A DNA stretch of 64,000 bases, from NCBI RefSeq assembly GCF_029203305.1, contig NC_089461.1, positions 682,001-746,000 on the forward strand, given 5' to 3'. Shown here piece by piece: positions 18,972 to 27,215 of this stretch. The position numbers and the translations under genes are program-made. This DNA comes from Yamadazyma tenuis. Its lineage: Eukaryota > Ascomycota > Pichiomycetes > Serinales > Debaryomycetaceae. Under the pieces are notes generated by a model that was not told the origin of the DNA, did not search any database, and worked only from the letters and a program-made list of their open reading frames with translations. Position 1 is the first letter of the stretch; every line of letters starts with the position of its first letter.

Positions 18972-20729
18972 TTACCTACTCAAATTACTATGGTACCCAA
19001 CAGCCAAAGTTAGTCCCACAACCAAATCAAACATACCCCGCTCTTGCAAAAGCCGGTCCTCATAGATTGTGAGCCATCCCAACTTGTTCTCATCGGGCAA
19101 GTCATCCTCAGGACTCTTGTTGTAGTAGAGTCCATCTCCTGCAATATAGTAGTTTCTGAGTTGTCCTTCTGAAATGTCATTATCGACCATCTTTGTGTTG
19201 AGCTTCTCGGACTTGAATTCAGGAGCATCTCCCTTCTTCTTGTTAAGCTTCTTATTAAGGTTTCTCACTCTGCTAGAGAAATTCTGCTTGTGGGGTCTGA
19301 ACATCGACAACACCGGTGGGAAGTTGTTGTTTTCCAGGTTTTGCAAGTAGATGTCCTGGGGGTTGCTGGTTTTAAACGGTAATGACTGTTCACCTCCCTC
19401 GATATAGTTTTGGTGGAAGTAAATGTTCCTCTTCCCAACAAACTTCCATTGTTCTGGCTGCAGCTCGTTCAAGCGAGTTTTGATTTTGTTCATTTTACTG
19501 ATCCGAACTCGGGGAATAGACCCGATATTCCACCGCATATTGGTGAAGTCCCTTACTTCGTAGTTCATAAAGTTGGTTTCCCTGTTGACCAAGCTCTTCA
19601 AATTAGAGATTCTGTCATAAGGGATGTACTTTTCAGGGATCGCTTGAGGAAGCGATAATCCGTTATACCGGCTATTACCATTGGGTTTACCGTTACTAGG
19701 ACAGTACTTGATCATATTCTTCTTTAATGTCGACGACCGGGTCAAGGTGGCGGTGAAGTATCCTCCGTCCTGTTTAGGCTTCTTCTGTACCACCATGATA
19801 GGAGGCCGGGATTTATCAGACTGGGTTTCTGCATCCTTGAAGGTCATGGTGAACCCGTCCACAGAGTCATTGGTGATTTCCACATAGAAACCTGGCCCGT
19901 TCCGACAGTACATGTGTTTCAAGCCAGGATTGGTCGTCAAGTATAAATCCTTACCGAACTTCAACACGTGATACTTCCAGTACGGCGTGGAAATTCTCCC
20001 ATCATTACAGTCGGCCACCGAGCCTGAAACAATGTTAGAACTGGTCAAAGAGTTGGACGAGTTTTTTGTGTTCAAGGTGGGAATGTACACCGAATTACGG
20101 GAGAACACGGAGTCCCGTGATCCAGCACCTGGTGAGACGCTTATTACCGAGTGACGGGGGTTGGAGTGGTCTTCGTGTGAAAATGAACCCTCAAGAGGAC
20201 CTGAGATACTCATTCTGTTCAACGACGACTGGATGCTATTGACCTTTCTGTGACCATGGATCAATGATTTAGTCTTAGACAAGTCGATTCGGGAAAGCCG
20301 TTTAAACCTATCCACTCGAGACACTTTCCGTTTGAGCACAGACCCGAACTGGTTGTTGCTGGCTTCAGGAGCCAATGGCGATGTCATAAAGGCTCCAGCA
20401 CCTCCAATACTAGAGGTGGAACTGGCCATCGATACCTGGTGGATGTGACGCTTGGTGGACTCAGAAGGCGGTTGCAGAGCCACATTGGCACTGCTAGATG
20501 ACATAGGAGGACTTGGCGGTGTGACGATGGACGGATCCAACGAGTTGTAATTATGTGAAACACCGTCATCGACAGAATCATTAGAAATCGTGGGTTGTAG
20601 GTTGGGGTTGTCTTCTCTGAATCTAGAGGTTATGGGTGATTTATTCATATACTCCTCAATGTCAAAGGAGAAATCTCCAAACAGCACTTCTTCCATGACT
20701 GGCGGAGGTTTTCTCGTCAAATTGCTCAT
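18972..20729 (-). CDS. Uncharacterised fungal protein (585 aa)
   Basis: I do not recognise a named orthologue. Residues 1-260 are low complexity, rich in Ser and Asn, with basic clusters (RKVSRVDRFKRLSRIDLSK) that look like phosphorylation or membrane-surface regions. From about 265 the protein looks folded: YWKYHVLKFGKDLYLTTNP, MYCRNGPGFYVEI, GFTMTFKD, PPIMVVQKK and GGYFTATLTR form a beta-rich domain. It then has VRDFTNMRWNIGSIPRVRI and WKFVGKRNIYFHQ. The C-terminus DGLYYNKSPEDDLPDENKLGW...FDLVVGLTLAVGYHSNLS is hydrophobic at the end but too short to call a membrane anchor. The ordered second half suggests a conserved intracellular domain of unknown function. Confidence 0.75.
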   Translation of the reverse strand: MSNLTRKPPPVMEEVLFGDFSFDIEEYMNKSPITSRFREDNPNLQPTISNDSVDDGVSHNYNSLDPSIVTPPSPPMSSSSANVALQPPSESTKRHIHQVSMASSTSSIGGAGAFMTSPLAPEASNNQFGSVLKRKVSRVDRFKRLSRIDLSKTKSLIHGHRKVNSIQSSLNRMSISGPLEGSFSHEDHSNPRHSVISVSPGAGSRDSVFSRNSVYIPTLNTKNSSNSLTSSNIVSGSVADCNDGRISTPYWKYHVLKFGKDLYLTTNPGLKHMYCRNGPGFYVEITNDSVDGFTMTFKDAETQSDKSRPPIMVVQKKPKQDGGYFTATLTRSSTLKKNMIKYCPSNGKPNGNSRYNGLSLPQAIPEKYIPYDRISNLKSLVNRETNFMNYEVRDFTNMRWNIGSIPRVRISKMNKIKTRLNELQPEQWKFVGKRNIYFHQNYIEGGEQSLPFKTSNPQDIYLQNLENNNFPPVLSMFRPHKQNFSSRVRNLNKKLNKKKGDAPEFKSEKLNTKMVDNDISEGQLRNYYIAGDGLYYNKSPEDDLPDENKLGWLTIYEDRLLQERGMFDLVVGLTLAVGYHSNLSR

Positions 20730-21122
20730 ACTTTACAAGAATTCGAGGATTTGATATCTTGATAACAATTATTTGATCCTGTAGCTTGAGTTGTGAATGA
20801 TTCCTAGCCTGAAATATCTGGCCGCTGCAAACTTTAAATTGGGTGCTTGTTGGATTTAAAGTTTGACCTGAAACATTTTTTCTCCTTTGGCTACAGCTAC
20901 ATCGCCAAAAATAGCCGCGCGACTTTCAAGGCACAGTTTCAAGGCACACTGACAGGAAATGTAAGAAGACCCGGTTGCGAGGCTGTCCATTCAGTGGCGA
21001 CGGGCTGTAGTACACTGGCCCTAGGCCTAGGTCATCGGCCTAACCCAGGCACGTGATGCGTGAAGACGCTCAATTTCCATAAATGCCTCTTTCATAAAAC
21101 TACTTACCCCATATTAAATTAC
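20730..21122. other. Intergenic region with CTAGGCCTAG palindrome, no gene seen
   Basis: 393 bp upstream of the 585-aa gene and downstream of the DMA gene. It contains a perfect 10-bp palindrome CTAGGCCTAG at 21021-21030 and a CACGTG at about 21049-21054. No ORF of note. Confidence 0.45.
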
Positions 21123-22583
21123 TTACTCGTCCTCATCTTCAATGTCGGTTTCCAAGTCACACATTGACCGGCAATTGGGACAATAAAACTGTGGATAACT
21201 CTTGATGATGATTGGCCGGATACACTTGTAGTGCCATGAATGCAGACAAGGACTTATAAATAACGCCTGACACGGCTCCAACTTCAACAAGCAGATTGCA
21301 CACTCAGAGAGCTCATCGGATTTGAGTGCATTACTTAGTGGGTTATCATCAGCCTCTGGTTGACCTTGTTGCAATGATAAGTTCTTCAACTTCTGGTGGA
21401 TCTCAAGGTTAAACTGGTTGACCTTCCGTTGCCAACTCTTGTTAAACTCACATCGCATCTTCACACATCTGTAGACTTCTTCGGTACCACCTCTGTAGTC
21501 CATCCCAAGCTGGATGATATCACCATCAATCAATGGCATCAACAGCGACTCTTGTGATGCAGGGCTTAGTCTGATGTGATTCAAAAATGTTCCGGACGAT
21601 GATTTACAATCCTTAACAAACCACTGACCGTCTTCGTTACATTGGAACAACGCGTGGGTTCTTGATACCACTTTGGATTTGAATACAATAGGAGCATCAG
21701 ATCCTTGTGGAGCATGGGCTGCTGCTTTGTTCTTTTCGGTGTATCGGCCAATTCGTATGACTTGGCTTGACCTAGTTCTTCTGATGATGGGAGCGAAATA
21801 GAGTCCCGAACTGGATGATGAATGATCAATGAGAGGTGTTAGTCTCAAAGAGTAGAATCCGTCCTTGTCCTTAGCACTGGCACCGACCTCTTCTTGTGTG
21901 GTGGTAACAGCATCTGTTGATGGTTCACCGCTGGCCCCTCCAACCGCTTCGGTAGCAGGTTCAGGTTCTCTTGGCTGAACCATTGTCACATCCATGTCGG
22001 TAGTTTCGTGGTCAGTACGGTTATCATCTGCTTGCGCCACAGGCAGACTCGGCGATTCTAACTCGTCCTCGGCAGTGTCGGCCGAGGTTCCAACTGGGGT
22101 GGTGGGTTCATCGTTGTTGTTGGTATTGTAAGTTCCAAAGTTAGCGATAGTGGGACTATTGGCCATAAACGCCCGAGACTCGAGCGGCTCAACTATCGCC
22201 TGTTCATGCTGGGAATGTGAACGAATAGTGTTGGTGAAGTTGACCAAAAAATTTAATCCGAGTGATGGCCGCCTCGTGTTAGCAGGTGGAGTGTCTCTCG
22301 CCTCACCACCACTAGACGAAGAGGTCTGTTGTTCTTCACCTTGAGCGGTGTTTCTAACACTGTTGCTGCTAACGGAGCTGTTTCTGAGGCCACTCAGTCC
22401 CGAGCCGGCTCTGGAGAGGGTTCCACTTGTAGGGAGGTTGGCCACGGGAGATGCTGACACGCTGCTAGAAGTACTACTAAGTTGGGACGACAGTTTGTTG
22501 GATATATTGGAGCGAGAATCGCTACGGATCTGTGATTGGGCCGAGAAATCCCGGAGTGGGACTCCACTGCTTGTCATCGCCAT
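21123..22583 (-). CDS. DMA1: FHA-RING E3 ubiquitin ligase, Dma1/Dma2 type
   Basis: A checkpoint ubiquitin ligase that binds phospho-Thr through FHA and acts in septin/spindle-position control. The first 240 residues are Ser/Thr-rich and disordered. The FHA domain spans about 260-370, with IRIGRYTEK, VSRTHALFQCNEDGQWFVKD and SSGTFLNHIRLS. The RING lies at about C428-C469: CAIC...PC...HSWHYKC...CPNC, then an acidic tail. FHA followed by a C-terminal RING is unique to the Dma/Chfr group in yeasts. Codon 447 (21243-21245) is CTG between the RING Cys and His, where relatives carry Ala or Ser. Only one copy lies here, so assignment to DMA1 versus DMA2 is arbitrary. Confidence 0.85.
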   Translation of the reverse strand: MAMTSSGVPLRDFSAQSQIRSDSRSNISNKLSSQLSSTSSSVSASPVANLPTSGTLSRAGSGLSGLRNSSVSSNSVRNTAQGEEQQTSSSSGGEARDTPPANTRRPSLGLNFLVNFTNTIRSHSQHEQAIVEPLESRAFMANSPTIANFGTYNTNNNDEPTTPVGTSADTAEDELESPSLPVAQADDNRTDHETTDMDVTMVQPREPEPATEAVGGASGEPSTDAVTTTQEEVGASAKDKDGFYSLRLTPLIDHSSSSSGLYFAPIIRRTRSSQVIRIGRYTEKNKAAAHAPQGSDAPIVFKSKVVSRTHALFQCNEDGQWFVKDCKSSSGTFLNHIRLSPASQESLLMPLIDGDIIQLGMDYRGGTEEVYRCVKMRCEFNKSWQRKVNQFNLEIHQKLKNLSLQQGQPEADDNPLSNALKSDELSECAICLLKLEPCQALFISPCLHSWHYKCIRPIIIKSYPQFYCPNCRSMCDLETDIEDEDE

Positions 22584-23076
22584 TGTTTGATGTATTTGTG
22601 GATAATTAGGAGATGTGTCTCGTTTTTTATTGAGAAAAAATGATTCAGGGATCTTTGATAGGGCAACCTTAAACTGAAAAGAATCACGAGTGGGTGGAGA
22701 ATCAAGGCCTTTTGTAGTCGATGCTTATGTATGAAGTAAGGATTGATACAGTTACCCTCTTGTGAAGCCGTGTAATCTGAAATATCTCCGTTTGTGGTTT
22801 GAAGATTAAAACGCTGAGAAATTACAAATTCGAGTAATCTCAGCCAGCATCAACAACTTGCAATTTTCGCGAAATTGACTGAAAGTGGGCCAAAAGTCAA
22901 GCTAGCAAGAAAGCAATAATTAGGCAATTGATGCTGGTGCACAAGAGATAGACGAAAAAGCCAAAAAAATTCTTTTGCTTGGTTTATTTATACGTGTTGC
23001 TTGAACCAACTTTTCCACACGAAATACCTAATTACCCTCTTACATACTATACATATCATCCTAAATGGCTGCAAAC
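22584..23076. other. Intergenic region, DMA promoter
   Basis: 493 bp between the divergently read ends of the hydrolase (3') and DMA (5'). It carries the TTTCGCGAAA palindrome listed separately and AT-rich tracts. No gene seen. Confidence 0.45.
22865..22874. promoter_or_regulatory. TTTCGCGAAA palindrome upstream of DMA
   Basis: A perfect 10-bp palindrome about 282 bp before the DMA ATG. Each half reads CGCGAAA, an SBF/MBF-type (SCB) site, so it could give G1/S control to this ligase. Function is inferred from motif only. Confidence 0.4.
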
Positions 23077-24747
23077 CTAAGCCCCTAACATTCGAAGTAA
23101 CGCTTCCTGAAGCGCAGATTTGCCGGACTTGGACTCCCACATGAAGTGGTTGGTTTTCTCTACCACCGTCCATTCTTCAGTATCAGTGGACAATTTTGCC
23201 AACTGTCTCTGCCAATTTCCCCAATTTTTCGACCGCTTGATCATATAGTCTGAGGAAACCACGTATAACGGGATATCTTGGAGATGAGAACCGGCCACCT
23301 CATTGTATGAAAGAATCAGGGCAGTTATCTGTTCTTGTAGTCTAGCACGAATATATTGCAGTTGGTGGACCATATCTGGACCGTATATTCTGGCTTTTGA
23401 GGAGTATTTCTTCGGATGTGTGAACCAGTGTAAATTGGTCACTACTCCCAAAGGAGACACGATTCCTTGGAACCATAACTTGAACCCTACACCAGTGGTC
23501 ATCAACGATAACTCTGGAAACAGGTATGTTTCTTTCTTTGGGAATGGTTTCAACTTGAGCATGTCTTCGTGCCAGCTATCAACAAGCATTATAGACTTGG
23601 TGATGGTAGGGTTTTTAGATGCAAATGCTCGAGAGTAGAGTCCTCCCACGTCGAAACCCACCAAAGCAAATGGGCCTGGTACCCCACTCTGTTTAAGTGC
23701 TTCTTCAAGATAGTCAACTATAATGCTCACTGACACTGGCGAGGCTGCACTGTCGCTGAACCCATACCCTGGGCGGTCGTAGAAGCAATACCGTTCGAGT
23801 TTGTTCAAGTCATACAATTCCTCGATCCATTCCTGGAATTCTTCACTGGACGTTGTTTGTCCTCCTTCCACGAGCACAATGGGCTGTGACCCATTTGTCA
23901 TATCACCATAGCAGCTGAGGTGGAGTTTGAACTGGTCATTGTTCACAGCAACCATTTTCCCCGGCGGTTTTTCGTGGGTATCAAATGCCATAAGCCACAA
24001 GTTCAAACTGATATTCCATATAATGACAAAAAGCACCAACTTGATAAGAAATTTGAAGGAAATGACAATGGCCTCGAAAAACGTCTTTCTGTTTTCAGGA
24101 CGACCCGTATACCGAATCTCTTGATAAACCTTTGCTCTCTCAACTGTATAGTCGGCATAGCAGTTGAAGAGGACAGTTGCAAGAGTCCATAACATCAAAA
24201 AATTTCCGATAAACCCAAACTGGTGACGCAAGTAAGTCACCGAAAACATCACCAAAAAATCGACTCCCAAAAGCCCAGCAGTCACATATCCCAATACTCT
24301 CTCATAGTATGCCGGCACCGTAAAGCACCAGTACGTAAGCAAGTTGGTCAATCCACTCAAGATAACCAAGTCAATTTCTAGGAATGAACGTCCTCTGTTG
24401 TTCAAACCAGGGATAGCAACAAAGTCAGAAAGAAGTAGAATGAAGAAAAGAACGACATTTGTGATCCACATGACTCTGATGATGAATTTCACAGTTCTAA
24501 CCCAGTAAAGGTTCAAGGGACTAACAATTGGGTCATCTGGTGATACAAATTGGCCTTGTACAAGCGGTTGCCGTTCAAGTTCTTCGGAAGTGAGCGAGTC
24601 AGTGCTCCCACCGGGATGGTCTGTATCACCATCTGTTCCCTGTTTGGGAACTGATACTGCGGGAGAGGTGGCATTGGAGTGATCAGTTTCGTGATTGTTA
24701 TCTAAGATCTCTGCCAGGGGCCCGTCCTCTGTTGAATTGTAACTCAT
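23077..24747 (-). CDS. Multi-pass membrane protein with C-terminal alpha/beta hydrolase domain
   Basis: 556 aa. Residues 1-85 are hydrophilic and acidic. Hydrophobic segments follow near 90-110, 120-145, 150-170, 172-200 and 228-250, then a hydrolase domain from about 265. The domain has IVLVEGGQTTSSEEFQEW (oxyanion loop region), YCFYDRPGYGFSD (a strand typical of the fold) and the nucleophile elbow VGFDVGGLYSR, in which Asp366 occupies the nucleophile position. The probable catalytic His is H534 in EKTNHFMWE. Asp nucleophiles are characteristic of epoxide hydrolases and dehalogenases, whereas lipases use Ser. Fungal membrane hydrolases of this layout are largely uncharacterised, so substrate is unknown. 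No gene symbol is assigned. Confidence 0.78.
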   Translation of the reverse strand: MSYNSTEDGPLAEILDNNHETDHSNATSPAVSVPKQGTDGDTDHPGGSTDSLTSEELERQPLVQGQFVSPDDPIVSPLNLYWVRTVKFIIRVMWITNVVLFFILLLSDFVAIPGLNNRGRSFLEIDLVILSGLTNLLTYWCFTVPAYYERVLGYVTAGLLGVDFLVMFSVTYLRHQFGFIGNFLMLWTLATVLFNCYADYTVERAKVYQEIRYTGRPENRKTFFEAIVISFKFLIKLVLFVIIWNISLNLWLMAFDTHEKPPGKMVAVNNDQFKLHLSCYGDMTNGSQPIVLVEGGQTTSSEEFQEWIEELYDLNKLERYCFYDRPGYGFSDSAASPVSVSIIVDYLEEALKQSGVPGPFALVGFDVGGLYSRAFASKNPTITKSIMLVDSWHEDMLKLKPFPKKETYLFPELSLMTTGVGFKLWFQGIVSPLGVVTNLHWFTHPKKYSSKARIYGPDMVHQLQYIRARLQEQITALILSYNEVAGSHLQDIPLYVVSSDYMIKRSKNWGNWQRQLAKLSTDTEEWTVVEKTNHFMWESKSGKSALQEALLRMLGA

Positions 24748-25034
24748 AACTAACGAAATCTAAGCAATACAGTTTAGCAACAATGCGAAATTGCCTGACT
24801 GCGAATTGCAGCCAGAACCTAGCAACACCATAGGATAATATTATGAATATATACTGCTGGAAATCAAGATATCACCTTCTTCATACTGTATCCGTAGTCA
24901 GAAGATATACTTTATGGGTATAGTGGGTTATCACCCCTGGCTTCATACACCCATATGTAGTCACATCCACCCGGTTGGCCTGTGAAGCACATTTTTATCG
25001 CCAAAAACACATCGCGCTTTAGACGATAACAGTC

Positions 25035-26048
25035 ATGTCTAAAGTTATAACCATCAATTCCACCTCGGTTTCCAACAACACCACCTACTACCGCATAGAC
25101 ATCAAGATCCCTCTCCGGTCCCTTACGGTTCTGAGGAGATACTCTGAGTTTGACGACCTTTTAAAGACCTTATCCCAACTGCTTGGAATAGACTCCAAGG
25201 ACTTCCCATATAAACTCCCAGCCAAATCTTCCATATTTACCAAGAACAGTGCATCCACCATCTCAGAAAGGAAGCAGGGGCTTGAAGATTTTCTTAATGC
25301 GTTGGTAGCAGACAGGGAACTTCAAAACATTCCTCTGCTCCATGAGTTTCTTCACCTACCAGTCATGTTCAAGTTTTCTCCATCCATGTTTAAAAGCAAG
25401 GACAGCAGCATCGGCAACTTGGTTATTTCTGATCCACAAAGTATTGATTCTACAAGATGGTTGGAGTTTTTGAGGTTATTCAAATCCAACGTGAACAAGT
25501 TGATGGAAACATACAATGAAGATCCCAGCATCAACAATAAAATAAATATAAGGAGCAAAATCCAGCTGATAGTGAAGCCCAACATGGTGATATTGGCACA
25601 AAGACTAGATGAATTGTATTCCCTGGGTACAATAGAAGAGCAAGAGTATCAAAGAAGAAAGCTTATTTCCAAGGAATTGACTCACGAGATAGAAGGCTTG
25701 TACGATGTTATCGAAGGAGGGTCGAAACCATCCACAAATGTTTCTGATTTCTCGAAACGGTCCCTTTTGGATTCCAGAAGAGTTATTGGTGCTCGTCCGG
25801 TGGAAACGAAGAAGACAATACCTTTGAACAACCGAGAACTATTACAACATCAGATTCAAATCCACAGAACTCAGGATCAGGAACTCGAGGGGTTGCGCAA
25901 GATAATAGCCCGCCAAAAGGAAATTGGTCTTACCATCAACCAGGAAGTAGAAGAACAAAATGAAATGTTGGACCTGTTGAATGATCAAGTTGAACTAACT
26001 ACAGACAAGTTGAGACATGCGAGAAATAAGGCAAAGAATATATTGTGA
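25035..26048 (+). CDS. VAM7: Vacuolar SNARE Vam7 (PX + SNARE)
   Basis: The Qc-type SNARE of vacuole fusion, a soluble protein recruited to PI3P membranes. The PX domain covers about residues 1-112, with YYRIDIKIPLRSLTVLRRYSEF, FPYKLP and RKQGLEDFLNAL. A central helical linker follows. The C-terminal SNARE motif (about 270-335) has the zero-layer Gln in VEEQNEMLD and ends without a transmembrane anchor, which is characteristic of Vam7. Codon 314 is CTG (25974-25976), at a polar or small position in relatives. The length is close to the 316 aa of S. cerevisiae. Its stop lies 11 bp from that of the convergent DPP1-like gene. Confidence 0.9.
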   Translation: MSKVITINSTSVSNNTTYYRIDIKIPLRSLTVLRRYSEFDDLLKTLSQLLGIDSKDFPYKLPAKSSIFTKNSASTISERKQGLEDFLNALVADRELQNIPLLHEFLHLPVMFKFSPSMFKSKDSSIGNLVISDPQSIDSTRWLEFLRLFKSNVNKLMETYNEDPSINNKINIRSKIQLIVKPNMVILAQRLDELYSLGTIEEQEYQRRKLISKELTHEIEGLYDVIEGGSKPSTNVSDFSKRSLLDSRRVIGARPVETKKTIPLNNRELLQHQIQIHRTQDQELEGLRKIIARQKEIGLTINQEVEEQNEMLDLLNDQVELTTDKLRHARNKAKNIL

Positions 26049-26059
26049 CAGCTTTTTAT

Positions 26060-27145
26060 TCATACATGTTGAAGAGGAGTGCTCAGACTTTGGCTTTGGT
26101 TGAAGTTGGACGGGATGCGTTTTCTCAAGGAATTGAAAAAGTCGATGTTCCTCGACATATCCACTGTGTCATCCCTATTAATAGTTCCCAACTGACTCAC
26201 CAGTGGAAATACCTTGGGGTCGTTTAAAATCCGTTCGTTGTATGCTCCCGGTAACTCATCTCCTATTTTCCAAAAACCACCAACATTGTTAAAGAACTTG
26301 GCCACCCCTAGTCTTCTTGGTGGATATGCTCTGCCTCCATTTTCTAGATTGAAGATGCTGGGGAAATACTGAAGGTAAAACCACGTACCAATACATGACC
26401 CGATGATAGAGCCCCCGATGATATCTCTAAGAAAATGCCTGTTATCACTGATTCTGGAGCATGAAACAAAACACGCCACCATCAACGGTAATATTGCAAG
26501 AACCACTTTGATTGAAAGGCCTCTCTTGTCAAACACTTGCAACTTTGCAGCAATATTGAGGCTCGAGATAACCATACCGCAGAATACTGTCGACAGATGC
26601 CCGCTAGGAAACGATCTGAAACCTTCCCACAATAATTCTGTACTATCTGTTGTGCAATCATTAACATTGGCCAACGTGAAGGGTTCTAAAACAGCGTTTG
26701 CGGCAGGCTCACATCGAGACAATAGATCCGGTCTTGGCAAGCCACATATATTTTTAAGAATACATGTCACCATGAGTTGACAGGCAAGACTTCCAGTAAG
26801 CACAAGCATTCCACTGTGGATATCCCATAATCTTCTTGTTAACGTGAACGTATGTCTTCCCAAAATTGAACAAAAAATGAACTGTAATAGGGGCAAACCA
26901 AAGCCGATGATCACCAAGAGCCAAAGTGGAACTGCACTTTCTGCTTCGGTTTTGTAAGTGTTCATCAAGGTAATATCTTGAAACAGAAACTCGTGAAACC
27001 GAGGAGGTGCAAATCGTCCATAGATGACGGAAGTGCTGAGGATCAACAAGTAGAATAACCAGTCAAATACGTAGGAATAGAACGATAACGACGAAATGGT
27101 ATAGCTGTAGACTGTGTATGTGGAATCATTCCAATCAATATGCAT
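26060..27145 (-). CDS. DPP1: Diacylglycerol pyrophosphate phosphatase / lipid phosphatase (PAP2, Dpp1/Lpp1 type)
   Basis: An integral-membrane PAP2 phosphatase that dephosphorylates DGPP, PA and related lipids, in yeast at the vacuole or Golgi. The three catalytic motifs are intact: KX6RP (KNICGLPRPD), PSGH (FRSFPSGHLSTVFCG) and SRX5H (SRISDNRHFLRD). Six hydrophobic segments bracket them, with the motifs on one face. The C-terminal cytosolic tail is about 90 residues. It starts at the ATG at 27143-27145, only 70 bp from the stop of the upstream aminotransferase gene on the same strand. DPP1 versus LPP1 is a guess from length (361 aa; Dpp1 is 289 and Lpp1 274 as I recall). Confidence 0.82.
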   Translation of the reverse strand: MHIDWNDSTYTVYSYTISSLSFYSYVFDWLFYLLILSTSVIYGRFAPPRFHEFLFQDITLMNTYKTEAESAVPLWLLVIIGFGLPLLQFIFCSILGRHTFTLTRRLWDIHSGMLVLTGSLACQLMVTCILKNICGLPRPDLLSRCEPAANAVLEPFTLANVNDCTTDSTELLWEGFRSFPSGHLSTVFCGMVISSLNIAAKLQVFDKRGLSIKVVLAILPLMVACFVSCSRISDNRHFLRDIIGGSIIGSCIGTWFYLQYFPSIFNLENGGRAYPPRRLGVAKFFNNVGGFWKIGDELPGAYNERILNDPKVFPLVSQLGTINRDDTVDMSRNIDFFNSLRKRIPSNFNQSQSLSTPLQHV

Positions 27146-27215
27146 TTATTCTATTTGCACTTTGCTATTTAATTCCCTTTGTACAAATCGCAACCAAGTT
27201 GTTTTTGCACCCAAC

